From Bugula neritina (lineage: Eukaryota > Bryozoa > Gymnolaemata > Cheilostomatida > Bugulidae), in the NCBI GenBank assembly GCA_964035545.1, contig OZ037767.1, forward strand, positions 1,988,680 to 2,052,679: a stretch of 64,000 bases of DNA, given 5' to 3'. A program made the position numbers and the translations under genes. Within the stretch, counting starts at the first letter, position 1, and each line of letters opens with the position of its first letter. This document shows, piece by piece, positions 22,349 through 36,100 of this stretch. A model generated the notes under the pieces. It worked only from the letters and a program-made list of their open reading frames with translations. It was not told the origin of the DNA and did no database searches.

Positions 22349-25300
22349 GAATATAATATACTATATACACGTATGCTACACTCAGTTGTTATACTGTATG
22401 TAAAGCAATTTCATTAAATCTCAGCTCAGTTATGCTCATTAAAAAAATTCTATTTTAAGAATAATATACAATATATTTTTAAATTAATAAGCGGATATAG
22501 CTATTTTTTTGCCTTTTATCAAATGCATATTAAATTATGTCTCAGAGCTTGTATTTATTATCAACTAAAACATATTTAAATAATGTTTAGTCTAGTCTTT
22601 GATAATCTTTCATTTTAATTCCTGCTTTAGAAGAAAAGTCTTAGAAGAATAGCACTGTTGCAATGATATAAAGATCAATATTTTACTCGTTGCTTTACAT
22701 AGCATAAACACATGTATAGTTGAAGTGGCAATGTAAATAATCTTGTAACATATAATAGCCAGATCATGTAAGGAGGTGCTGCATGATTGCTTGTGTAAAT
22801 GAAATCTTTATTTTTATTTACTTTAAGGTTCAATATTATAAATAATTATACATTTTGTGTACATTACGTTAGGTTAACATACTTGCTCTTTGTTAAGTAA
22901 ATTTACTAACTAACTCTTATCTAATAGCCTGAGGGTGTTCGAATTTAAAAAATCTTATCTATTGACACGTCTAAGAAGGGTAGTTGAAGTTGTGGATTGG
23001 AGGCTATGAAAATAGCAGTTGTCATGCATTTAGAATTAGACAGGTGGTTTATTGGCAAAGTGCAGGGCCTGTAGTATAGCGAGATGTATAGTATGACAGC
23101 CATGAGTACCTCTAGATGCTGATATCACTACTCCAAGTGTTCAATAAATGCATAAACCCATCCTATCCATTTCTAGTGCTTCAAGTATTTAGCTGAATCT
23201 ATCCACGATATTCTACGCAAAGAGCGTGTCATGGTATACTCTAATTAGTTGGCTCAGACTACTAAAAATGGAAATCTTTTTCAGTCAGAAAGTTTCTTAT
23301 AAAACCTTTTTGCTTAGCCAGCATTTTAGTTAAAGTCTAAGACAGTATTTAAAAAGTCCCATCTTGATTGTGCGCCACACTTAACCCATTCCGCCAGTGC
23401 AATAGTGACTAACAGCTAAAGCATTGTGGAGTCTCGAAAAGCTTGCATTCAAAAGTGATTTCTGATTTGATGGGTGATAGTGTAGTTGAAGTCAATGCTG
23501 AGATGATTCTAATGCTGTTTTAGATTAGCTGTATTATAGTGGTGAGAAATTCTCCAACCTATTCATCCCAGTTCATTTATCTAAACAAAAGATAGTTGTG
23601 CTACTTATGAATGCCCTAACTAGAAGTAATTTTTGTATGGCAAATATTATTCAATCTAAAATTGAATAAGATTTTAACTCGTTTATTCAATCATTTTGTC
23701 ACCTGTGCTTTGATACAGCCATACAGGTAATTTGATATCAGGCCGTTTTTCAACAAAAAACGTTCTCTACAAACCATCTTTTATGAAGATAGAGCGATGA
23801 TAAATAAACAGTGAAAGTCATTAAATTTACTACTTTTAATTGTTTATTTTCTATATAATCGTGATGTAAAGCTAGATACGCTCAACTGACATTTGCCAAA
23901 TAATAGACCTAGTTTGATCTGGTAGTTTAATAATAAAAATGAAAGTATGTTTATGCTGTCTATTCCTACCCTCACCTACGTACCTCCGCTCTGTTCTGTC
24001 CGGGTAACGGTGTTTAGTGCCCCCAATAATCACTTAAATTTCATGAAAGTTTTCTTTCCACAATTGCAGCAGACTCTGCTAAAATGTTAGTATATAATCT
24101 ATTATATTAAATAAAACATGCGTCTAATGCAACTTTTCTATTCAGATAAACCTCCAATTATATAGATTCAGTACACTAATTTATACGAGTTTCTGCAAGC
24201 CAATTAAAATTGACAATAACGCAAAACATTTTTAACTGCGCTGCTGTACTAAATATAATTTTGCCTTTATGTTATACTGCATGCAAACTATAAGCTGTGT
24301 GTAATATCTTTATTATTCTAAGTCTATACACTAGCAATGCAAGCTTAAGTAATTCACAAAGCTAACCGTGGTTTTTACTTGTAAATAATATTTGATGTTT
24401 GAAAAGATGGATAAGTAAATGCGAGCAGGCCACTGGTCATAGTTTACTTTAGTATCTGTTATGTATGCTCACTATCTCAGCTTGAATCTTATCTCCTTTT
24501 CCATTATCAAACTGCTCACAGTTCAATATTAAACTGTGACAATATTTGACTAAATGAAATGGAGAATGTTTAAGTGTGTACCATGTAAATACTGGGCACA
24601 CAGTGTCAACTGTTAGAGTGTCATATGCTCACACGTGTCTGCTATGTTTGTACGCAAGTCATCTGCTAAAGACCACCTTGATTGATGTGTCATCTTTTTA
24701 GACTACCAAGCTTTGTGTGCCATTCTCTGCTGCAACTTTTTCCAATTTAAATTTGCTATAAAGAAATGGTTATTTATCATGATGTAACATGAGACAGGCC
24801 GGAAGGTGATTTTGGCGGGTGTCTGAGAATTTGTCCCTTATAGCAAGCTCTAATACCTCTCAATACTGTTCTAAGTTGTGAAATAGAGTTTTGCTTGTTG
24901 ATAACTTTAGATTGTGCTTCTTATTGCAAGCTAAAGACACAAAACAAACTTTAAAGCCTTCAACCCTTAACTTAAAGAATTCACTAAAGAATAGATAACG
25001 TAAATTATGAATAACGTGGAGCTGATGTTTATTGCAAACAATTTTAGATTAAAAACTGAATCACCAAGTTATTGCCAGTGACTGCATTTATAATTGACAC
25101 TTTTTCATTGAACAAAATTAAACAGCCCTTCTGTATAGCAAATAAAACCAAAATTCGAGCTGCTATTTTGAAGGTAATTACTTTTGATTATGAAAATTCA
25201 GACTAATTTTTACAACCAGCAACAGTATTTTTATTATTCCAAGATCAAACACCAGTTTATCAGCTGGTGTAAGTCTTGTTACAACAGTATACAATCCCAA

Positions 25301-26519
25301 GGCATAGTATGAATATTTTCAACAACTTTTATCATACAAAATTTGAGAAACACTAATAATTAAAGAAGGGTTAACTTGCTGTAACTATTTGCCAATTAGT
25401 ACTTGAGGAAAGTAGAAACTTGCAACTAGGAAAAGTTGTAATCACTGACTAATAAGGAAGGAAAACTGACTCAATGTTACGTCAACTGCTATACTATTGA
25501 AATTTGTGAAGAGTTTGATCAATAATGTCAAAATGACTCATCATAACCAATTATTGCTTGCTAGTAGTTTTATCATGCTTCAAGTTGCTTTTGCACTCTC
25601 AATACAATTCTTAAAGCTTTTATCAGAACCAAAGGTGCAGTTTGTCCAAGTTTTTATGAATGTTATGAAGCACAATCCACTAGGTAGTCAAAGTAGAGTT
25701 ATAATATACAATGCTTGGCATATTGAGTCACTTCGGTGACAAATACCATCTATAACTTTACATTATGTGACTGTAATTATATAATTACATTCTTGTATCA
25801 CTTTTTATGTCATAACAGTTGATAGCATTCAGAAAGGTAATTAATAGCAAAAGTAGGTGATCTTATATATTCATAATATATTTTACCATTTCGTATAAAA
25901 AATATCACTCAAATAACATAGTACCTACAAAATAATAATAGCAAATAGTTTCTGTGATTGTCATTCTACTAACAAAGTCTTATTTCCATAATTTGGAAGG
26001 TCATGGAAAATTAAAGCATAATGTTTAAAAATAAAATACGTACTAAATTATTATTAAACAAAAATCACCTTTTGCAAAAATGAATTTATTTCGCTGTAAC
26101 TTGGCCATATATTTACAGTGGCTGCATTTTGATTGTCAGTAGAGATAGAAACTTACAAAATAACAATTTACCACCTATCTGGCTATGTACGGCATTACTA
26201 AATAACAATATACACTTTTACTATAAATATTGAAAACTTTCCTGCACTAATTGAAATATTGAAAATTTAAATATCACACTTGTTTCACCTAAAGGAGGAT
26301 ATTTACAAAAAATTAATATTTCATCTTTTCAAAAAGTTGGTAAAAATCTCTTTGCCAACGTCAAATTTTAGAAAGGTTTTTTTAGTTTTAAAATAGTTGC
26401 AATAATCTCACAAGCCATGGCAGTAAGTAAAATTTGGGATTTATATAATTTGAGATCTTTGTATGGAATGCGTAGTTGTCTTGTCATGGTTAACCAACAA
26501 GCAGATATGAGTTTGCTGT

Positions 26520-29500
26520 CTAGAGTGCGCTCACACTCGTACTGTGCGACATATATGGCTGGCCTACATTTCTATAATAGTCAGCCTGAGAGACCATGCC
26601 ATTCAGGTCCTTAGTATCGGCAACGGGCGCTACCATCCCCGTATACGAATATTGCATTGCCTCAGGGCTATACATCTTCATATCTATTTTAGCTTCGGGG
26701 TTCATGAGACTGTTTATTGAAAATGGATGAGAGAAATTGTTCATTCCGGGATGTGGGAGATGTGGTAAATACAGGGACTGCTGTTGCTGATCGTGTGTCA
26801 GATGTGGCATCATCGGAGGAAGTTGTGGCACTGTTGGTTGTGGAGTAGATGTTGCTATCTCGTTTTGTTGTTCTTCTATCTTTGGCTGTGTAGACTGACT
26901 GTTTGGAGACTCGACCTTGACAGAAGGAGATACCTGATCTTCTGTAGTGTTGGGTTTGATATCTGCGGGCTCGTAATCACCATCGTCCTCTTCGCCGCTG
27001 TCCATGTCGTCACCTCCCTCACTATCTTTTCGATCTCCTTTTCTACCCTGTACTTTAAATCTCTTTTGTCTACGAAGGTAGCAGCCATTCTCAAACATAT
27101 TACCAGAATCGGGGTGGAGGGTCCAATAACTACCCTTACCAGGTCTATCTGGAGTTCTAGGAACTTTAACAAAACAGTCATTAAAACTTAATGAATGTCG
27201 GATTGAATTTTGCCATCGCTGCTGATTTTGTCGATAAAACGGAAACAAGTCCATAATAAATTGATAAATTTCGCTAAGGGTGCACATTTTGTTAGTGCTC
27301 TGTTGAATTGACATTGTGATGAGAGAAATGTAGCTGTATGGTGGTTTGGCATGAGTGTATGACCTTCGATATGTCTTTTCTCTCACTCGATTCATAGCTT
27401 GAGCTCTATTCATATCCATCCTCATTCCTTGGTTCATTTGTGACATGGGTCCAGCGTGCATTGCAGGCATTGGAGGCATGGCCCCCATCTGTGTTATGGA
27501 ATTCATATGACCACCCATGTTCATCCCTGTAATAAAATTATAACATTTTGTAAATAATGAGTAGAGAAAGAAAGAAAATTGAAGTTGAGAGATTGAACAG
27601 CTAATATTTTATGGTGCTAGGTTTTGTTAATTAGAATAAATTTAAAGTGAATTACACTGGATTCAAGGGGGGTGGAGCATGGAGAGATAAGTTTTTATTG
27701 GCACAAACTTGTTTGGGAGGGTAAATCATTAAGTTTCGCCCAAGCACAAGTGTTCCTATAGTATGTTGTTTTAGCATTCTACTTACTTGATCTATATAGG
27801 TTTATTTACGTGTTTCCCTATGGGTTGCCATTAAATTTCTATGTCAACTAATAGGTCTTTTCACTAGATAGAAAATGATTTGAATAGACTCTATTGATGC
27901 GTAGCCCCAACCACCTTGCCTCTCTCACACATGACATTACTTTTTATACTAAAACTATAGTCTGAACTGCTAAGAAAAACACACTGCAATTAAGGATTGT
28001 AAAAGTGTATAGTGAACATTTCTATTAAGTAGAGCCATCTACATGTCCTAATGTCTGGTCGCATCAAACAACCTGTTATTCTAATCATTTAAAAATAAAA
28101 GCTTGAACTATCTAATTTGCCAATTTTAAAACGACATTTTGGCATTTTGTGACTTCTAATAGCAAGTGCTTGCAGCAAATTTTTTTTATATCAGATAATT
28201 TTTGCCAAATATATTTTACTTATGCAGTTATATTAGTCTAAAAAAAACTTGATGAAGTTTGCGATTTCTTGACAGACAATACAGAAAACCACTAAATAAA
28301 ATAATATCTGAAGTGTCAGCCTGAAGTATTGAAAAGAGTGGATATTAACCACCACAACCTGACCTCAACTGATTCATTCACATCCAGCTGATTGCCATTC
28401 AGATTAATCAAATCTCAACTGCTATTATAAAATGACAAAGTTTTATTACTACAGCTCTTGCTACCACTTCAACACAATGTTCCAATGCAAGATTAATTTC
28501 TACCTGAAGTAAATTATTCAAAATCAACCACCTGCAAAAGCTTGTCTTGCTCCGCACATTTCACCTTTAATTAGACATGCAAAAGTGGTTTTGCTTTACT
28601 GATTAAAAAGGCAACCTTAAATGATAGTTTTGCTAGTTTCACTAAAATTTCTGTGATTAACATTTAATCACTGGCTTCAAGTACAAGCATAATACAATAT
28701 ACAATTGGTATTGTAATATTCATAATATCAAAATATTTGCAAGGTGCATGCATTTAATTATGCCTTAGGTATGGGTATTTTACAATTTTAAGTGAATCAC
28801 AGAGAAGCACATGCACAGCGTAGCAGCTATAAATATTATATCTACCAGTTATAGTTATGAAGTTTCCTGAAAAATAATTAGGTTATGACTTGTACAGCAA
28901 AAGTTGGCAAAAACATGTTTTGAATTAATTTGGAATGAAAATAATTTTACACTGGAGTAATTGTTATTAATAAAATAAGAATTAAAAGACTGCATATATT
29001 TATGATTACAGATTTCCTAGGAGTTTGAAACTAAGATGAAGGTATAATATAAATATATCTATCAACTGCCCACTGAAATGGGTAAAAATTATACTCAATC
29101 TTTTTAAATTTCTCCAATTTACCATTACATAAAACTTTTATTTTTGTGACAAAAAATTGAACGAAAGTGAAACTCTGCTACATTTTAATAATGCTGACAA
29201 TAAGTTGCTTGAAGCAAGCAATCCGGACGTAAATAAATGCTGATATAAAGTAATATACAATTAATGGTGTATAAAAAAGTTCTAATATTAACTACGGAGC
29301 ACAGAAAGTGAAAATATAATCTCACCTGTATACATCTGAGGATGGACAGCCGTATGCATGGGAGCAGGTACCTGCGGTGTGTAAGCTGCCATTGAACTAT
29401 ATACAGGCATGGCAGTGCTGCTAGTTACTGACATCTGCATCTCTCCAACGGCAGCGTACGATGACTTAGCTTGCTGCTGCTGGATCATGCTCATTCTACT

Positions 29501-29533
29501 CTCGAAAGCAGCTTGCTCGTCATTTAAATGCAT
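26520..29533 (-). CDS. FoxA: FoxA forkhead transcription factor
   Basis: Two coding exons, 29326-29533 and 26520-27526, joined in phase 1 by a GT-AG intron of 1.8 kb, giving 404 aa. Residues about 128-228 are a forkhead DNA-binding domain: [16 protein letters not shown], the recognition helix [15 protein letters not shown], then [20 protein letters not shown]. Preceding [17 protein letters not shown] and following HPFSINSLM (the conserved C-terminal activation motif) are diagnostic of class A (HNF3), not other Fox classes. The N-terminal half of exon 2 is Met-rich; the segment after the forkhead is acidic, then Gln/Pro-rich. FoxA is a nuclear pioneer factor for foregut and endoderm. The start is the first ATG (MHLNDEQ); the frame stays open about 100 bp further upstream, so an earlier start cannot be excluded. 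Confidence 0.95.
27527..29325 (-). other. FoxA intron 1
   Basis: Donor GTGAGA at 29325 and acceptor TTTATTACAG at 27527, phase 1. AT-rich and without a recognisable repeat or exon. Confidence 0.85.
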
Positions 29534-29625
29534 ATCCTGATAAGAGAGTATAGGGCTAACTGATAGTGGGTTAAGCGACGAGGATCTACGTTGTATTGTG
29601 TCGAGTGGATGGAGAAGTTGTGGCG

Positions 29626-29633
29626 TTATATAG
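29626..29633 (-). promoter_or_regulatory. Possible TATA box of FoxA
   Basis: CTATATAA on the reverse strand about 95 bp upstream of the FoxA start codon, in the right place and orientation for a core promoter with a short 5' UTR. TATA-like words are frequent in this AT-rich DNA, so support is modest. Confidence 0.3.
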
Positions 29634-29639
29634 TGAATA

Positions 29640-31061
29640 AGCTATAGCATTAACCACTCTACAATCGAACCTTTTCATTGTAAACTGGGCTCCACCCACC
29701 AGCAGCCTGTCTCCCTATAAGCTACATTTACAGTTATAGCTATTGTCTTGCTAAACGTGGACGAGAGTTCTATAATTACACAAAGCTATAACTATGAACA
29801 AAAATCTACATTGTAGCCTTTGGAAATTAATGCACTATTAGGTAATAATGTTTTTAATTTACAATGAAACAGTGATTGGATTAATTGGTATAATGTTGTC
29901 TACGTTTATATGTTTTAATGGGATAAGGGAAGTGCAGTATTAGATAATAAAAGTACATTAACTGTCTTATATTTGCATGTACTTTATAATTATCTATAAA
30001 ACCTTTTAAAGATTTGAAATTCTGTTGTCATTTTGTATTCTGAAATAGTTTTGCTACCTACCAGGTGCGTTATAAACAGGGTTTTTGGAAATTTTAACTG
30101 CATGGGAGAGGGGGTCACTTTCGCCTCATTTTCTTACACTTTTACAGAAAACTTTGGCAGGAAACTGCTTGAGTGAAAGATTTTACTTTAACGGGATGCT
30201 ATTGTTAAAACAATTGTCAGTGTAATACCATCACCCTCTGTCACATGTCTTTTACAGCTTATATGAGTTGCACAGAAGGCCCTCGTAACTACCAATTTTC
30301 TTTCTCTGTAGTACTATAAGGCTAGTCTAGAAAAAAATTGCAGTGATTTGTTTATTTTTTAAAAGCAAGCTATCTAAAAAACTGCATTTAAAAAGCATCA
30401 ACAGTTATGCTATTATGCTACAGAGCATGTATTTAAGTTGTTATTTTTTAAAGTTTCAAGCTTTTTTATGGGTAGAGCCGAGGCTTAATTTTGTAGGTAT
30501 GTCAGTTTAAAAACTTGTCAATTAAAGTACCACATTTTAATATTTGGACTCAATAAAAGAAGATAACTCTGCACATTGCTAACTGATAGAAACCGAACAG
30601 TCTTATGTTCAACAAGCATTGAATATTGAGTCAACATGTAAACTACTATAAATTTCAAAATTTCATTAAAGTAAAAGTTTAAGCAAAAAATCAACGGAAA
30701 AAAATGTTGTGTCATAATTTGTAGTGATAAGCATCATGTAGTTGAAATCTAACAGCCCTTAATATTATAATACATACCTGTTGAAACAATAGCAGTTGTC
30801 TCCTCTTTTCTCAAATATTTGGAGTATCAATTTGTACTATCCGCCTAATTGATCCAATGATTGTAGCACTGTGGTTTAAATGGAGCTTCAGACTTTTCAG
30901 TAATTATAGCCACACTCATTAGGCTGTATAGATGGGAACGTGAAATCCTATTCTAGTTTTTTATTTGATGAGTATTTAGATATCATACTATTAGTAATAA
31001 AATGTGTTAAATTTTAACCATTGCACTTTACCTATTATAGTTTTATACACACACGAATAGG

Positions 31062-31105
<44 letters not shown>

Positions 31106-33191
31106 GCGCACATGTACGTATTGTATGAAACTATTGTATTATATAGACACAAAGCAAGCACCTGATATAGTTGTCATGAAATGTCACTCAAGTCAAAACA
31201 ATGGACAAGACACTTGAACATTCTTAAAGTGATAATTAACTTTTCAAGAATATTTTAATCTTAAAAACCACAATTCAATTTTGGTGCAATGAAACCTCTG
31301 CAGTATTGAGATATAATGATTATTCTGATACTAGCAAATGAAATTCGTCGATCATGAGTATTTTTTAAACTTCATATAATGTTTTGTAAAATTTGAGTTT
31401 GTACCTATAGCTGGAAGAACCTAGGAGTTTTATAATTGGTTGTGAATTTAATGTCATGTATTGCTTAATCAGTTACCCATAGAATTTTACTTAATGTAAA
31501 TAATAATGAAGTGTCTTTGAACCTTTTATTAAAACAAATCTTTTTAAAAATCAAACAATGCTTACAGTTAGTTTTTTTAACTTTATACAAAATCATCGAA
31601 GCGATACACCAAACTTTATGCAATCTCTTGAGCTGCTTCTGTTTCAAAATTGGCACACCAAACTAAAATGTACTCAGGGTTGTTGTTCAGCTTCTTTTAT
31701 TTCAGACTAAAATACTTTTAAATGCTAAAGCTTTTAAAGATTGCTTTTGAATGACTAATGGGGCTGCAACAATAACATTCCACATGTTAAAGGGTATTGT
31801 GCAACTTGACGTGGTGCTAGTTTCTACCATATATTTAGATCTTTAGAACATAAATTATACTAAAATATGCAGCAAAAGGCCAATGTCTGTTGTTTAAATG
31901 TATTCTATCAACCTTCTGACTAATGTAATTGTATCAATTGAAATTAAGTATCATTAGCTTCAGCATGAAAATAACTTTATTCTATAATATTAGAGTTGAT
32001 ACGTAAAAACATAGTAAAAGCTGTATAAACCTGGCAAAACAATTATTCATTCAATTATTGAATCAAAACAGAAGGTGTAAAATATGTCATTAAAGCTGCA
32101 TGGTTAAAGACATCAAATGCTAAGTTTTTACTAATACTATAATTTATCTTTAGGGATTGTAAATCAACAATTAACGACATTTTTGTGTATTTTAGAAAGC
32201 ATGTAGAAAGTTTATTTTTTGCCTATAACTGGTAGCCAAAAGTGACAGCAATAAAACTTTTTACAAAATGTTGCATATGGATAGGAATTGAGTAAAAAAA
32301 CTGCTGAATGTAAAGAATATTTTTTATAATAGACTGCCAATTTAGAAAAAAGAATTAGTTTAGTATAATTTTATGCCAAGCATTCTTAGTGGTTTTTATA
32401 AGTAGCTACAAGTGGCCATCAAGTGTTTCATATCGGTGGGTAGATTTATCAGTACTGTTCAGACTGTATTGTATTGAAAGGCTATTAAACCTAGTACGGC
32501 TACAAAAGCTATTAGCAATACTTGAATGTTTACCTTTAGGCAAAAGGTCCATTCTTAAAGCGAATCTTCATTATATAGCTATGAGTCTAATACACAGGTG
32601 TTCAGATTATGTATGGGAAAATTCAAAAGCAGTTTAAAAAAGTGACACTCAAAATAGAAATAGAAGATCTTTGCCTAGATTTAACTGTTACCAGTTCCCA
32701 CGGAAATGTGAAGCAAATTTCAAAATTATATCAATTATATATTAATTTAGTTATTCAATTCAATATTTGTCTAATTATATGTTTTACTTATAAAACTCAT
32801 GCATACCTAAAAAGAATAATTGAAATTGTATTTACAGATATAATGTGTGTGGGCTTCTAAAACTTTTTTTTCTGCAGTCACTTCTAAATTATTTATATCT
32901 TTGTCAGGTAATAAGAATAATGCAAATTTTGTTTAATGCTGATAAATTGTGTAATACAGCCTTATTTTATAACTTCAAAGTTCTTTTATTGTAGCTAACT
33001 GGAGATCATAAAGTTATAGCAAGGCAGCTTTTATATAATTACAAAAATATTATACAAAGAAATTAAATTGTCTCTAAATGTTATACACATTTTGTGTAAA
33101 GTATAGTATAGCGACTGTTCTATATTTTTGTTAGGGGGCTACAAGTGGTGTAAAACTTGTTGAAGACAAAGTAAAGAACCCTCAAAGAACC
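29640..33191. other. FoxA-STN1 spacer between divergent genes
   Basis: 3.5 kb of AT-rich sequence separating the 5' ends of FoxA (-) and STN1 (+). It contains a (TA)n microsatellite at 31067-31101. An 82-codon open frame at 32389-32637 resembles no family known to me and is left unannotated. Confidence 0.5.
31067..31101. repeat. (TA)n microsatellite
   Basis: About 17 TA dinucleotides, followed by an alternating purine-pyrimidine tail (TGCACGCGCACATGTACGTA). Confidence 0.95.
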
Positions 33192-36100
33192 ATGGCTAGT
33201 GTTTATGGTAACAAATACAAAAACATAGCCAGAGGTCTTATCTTTAGGGTATGCAAAGATATAAGTGTTTTTCTTCAATTAGATAATTGATATAAGAGTT
33301 TCGCAGCCCTAAGCTACATTCTTAAGTAGCTCCACTTTTTCTTATACTCTGTTTTATCAGCATATTTCAACTTTCAACATTTTGAATGTCCAATGTTACT
33401 AAATACTTCCCGTTATACTTTTTTTAACTATTTAAAACATAAACATATAAATTACCAAATATATATTTTAATATAAGTAGCTTATGTGAAAACATCAATT
33501 AATCTTTTATAATAGTGCATAGCATTATAAATAAAACTTTACTTTTTTCATTCTTAATTTTCTAGTACGTAATTAATTTGTTTAGTGTAAAATTAGTAAA
33601 AGTATAAAGGATCTGCATGCTAAAGTACAATACATTTTTTAGTTAGATTTTTACCTGTTACACTTGTAGTTAGCTGCAAAAATGTTGGTATATAATTAAA
33701 TGAGTGCACAATTAATATGTAAAATTCATATTATTATGATAATATTATTATGTTATAATGTTATGGGTGCATATTGTGCAGATGTCCTTTCTAGAGGACA
33801 CAACTCTCTACTTGAAAGACAGAATATTTCAACTGCACCAAAAAATTTAGCTTGACCTGTTTATGTTATTATGATAAAGGTTTATCTACTATCTACTTAT
33901 ACAGTCAAATATGCACATACATATAGCCCACATAAATACAGGCTTACACACATGCGTATAACCCACATACATATATGTTATGGTATCTATTAATTATTGC
34001 TTAAATATATGCTTACTTGCTATAGTACTGAATAATATTGTGAATATTCAGTTTGGAGTTTAGGTGTTTGGCGTAAAAAGCTTCAGCTAATTTTTATTAG
34101 TGAATTTTCTTAAAAACTGATATGAAAAAGTTAAATTGTTTAAAGATTTGCTTCCATGATTAGTTGTTGAGATATGTTGGTAGATTTTTAAATTTACATA
34201 ACGTCTTTTCAGTTTTCTTTACTTCTATGGGAAAGGCATGCCTGTTTCACTGTGGCCTATCCTATTGTTATTGCTGTAACCTTTGAAGCTGCTTCATTTA
34301 CCATAATATTATAATTTCTTCTTCTCATAACTACAATAGAGTAATTTTAATATAATAATATACCTACTTTACCAATAAAGCATATATCAAATAACATCAC
34401 TTTGTAAATTTGAGGACAGCATGCCGTCAGCAACTAGAATGCTGCATAAATAATGAATAAATGAAACTTATATAACATAATCATGCATTGCGTGTTTACT
34501 AATAAACTGCTCTCCTACATCAAAATAATACATGTCCATAATTACATAATAATGTACGAAAATAAAAATATTGTTTAAAGGGAGTTGTCCACTCTTTATG
34601 TGTTGAAGTTTGATTCTTGACCGAGCTCAAAATCCTAAAAGCACAATTAAAAACTACGGGTGTAGAGTATTACTCTTTCAATAGCTGATAGCCTTTCAAG
34701 AATTCCCCACTAGCTAAATCTATTACTTTTATTTGGCATGGAACTTGAATGTGGTTTATCCCCGACTTTCCTTTTATACAATAAATTACTTATAAAACAC
34801 ATACATTCACTTCAAATCCACAGCAATGGTACATCGTAATATTAATGTATTATTTTTACATATTAGTATTTTTATCACAAAAACATATTTTTCAATTTTA
34901 GGTTTAGGTTTAGCCATTAGAACTATCACTATCAGTATCAGCTTCAGTATGGATATGAGTATTATTAGTTCATTATGATTATCATTATCAATATGAATAT
35001 GTATCATTATGATGATGATGATGTCGATGATACTCATAATTATCATTATGATAAAGTGATTATGATTATAGTGATACTCATACTGATAGTATTGCGATTA
35101 GTATTACTATTACTATTACTATTAGTATGACTATGAGTATCACTGTGATACTGACAGTCATGGTGATACTGATACTTACAATCATACTGATACCCATAGT
35201 GATAGTCATAATAATAGTGATAGCCATACTCATAGTCAATGTCATACGTAGTGTATCTTACTCATAGTCATACTGATACTCATACCTTGACCTACGCCTG
35301 CTGATACCTGCCCATACTCATATTTTTCATTCTAAATGTGGAAGTTGCATCAATTTTTAAATAGAGATGATTTGTTTCTATTATTTGTGCAGTTGAGAAA
35401 AGGTTATGCTAGCAGGCAGTAAATCAATGACTAGAACTATCAAAGTTAGTTATGACTAGAGTGTACCAGGAAGTTTATCTGTTTCTTGTAAAGGTGTGTG
35501 TTACGTCCTACCATCTACTGACAAGCTGATTCACAAGGTTGAGGTGGTAGCTTTGGTACGCAAGGTGTACAGAAACGCTGAGAGAGGCTTCTTAATTGTT
35601 ACTGGTAGGTGGGGTTATCAGGGTCCTGCCATTTATCCTGTAAATATGAGTAAATCACACCAAAAATTATGTTATACATTATTTCTTAACAGAATTTTCT
35701 TTTGCTTATATGGTTTTGTGATAATAATTTGGCTACTGTAAAAATAGTCCACCTGCCAAAACTGGTCGTATACTTGCATATGTTCCATAAGCTAAATTGT
35801 GACTATTTTATAGCATGTTTAGGTTTTGATAAAATGTTGATCATAAAGTTGTGTACTGCTGTTCTATATAAACACCTTTAGAAACTAAAAGTTTGATGTT
35901 TTATATGTAGGTGTATACAATATGTAGGTATATTCAATATGCAGGTATATTTAATGTGTAGCTATATACAATATGTAGGTATATACAATATGTAGGTATA
36001 TACAATATGTAGGTATATTTAATGTGTAGGTATATACAATATGTAGGTATACTCAATATTTAGGTATATACAATATGTAGGTATATGCAATACGTAGATA

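Larger units (their letters stand above)
17661..26300. other. MIPOL1-FoxA spacer, right part, no gene found
   Basis: AT-rich unique sequence with AT-only simple stretches (about 19490-19660). Open frames here, such as 18771-19139 and 21472-21678, show no family I recognise. It holds a tRNA-derived piece at about 20823-20900 and a GC-richer island at 22247-22348, listed separately. Distal enhancers of FoxA could lie here but cannot be seen directly. Confidence 0.5.

Noticed and set aside
26784-27191. 135-codon forward frame and 101-codon reverse frame over FoxA exon 2
   Set aside because: They overlap the forkhead coding frame, show no recognisable domain, and are explained as shadows.
32389-32860. 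Two overlapping forward frames of 82-83 codons upstream of STN1
   Set aside because: I could not link them to STN1 by splice phase or to any family.
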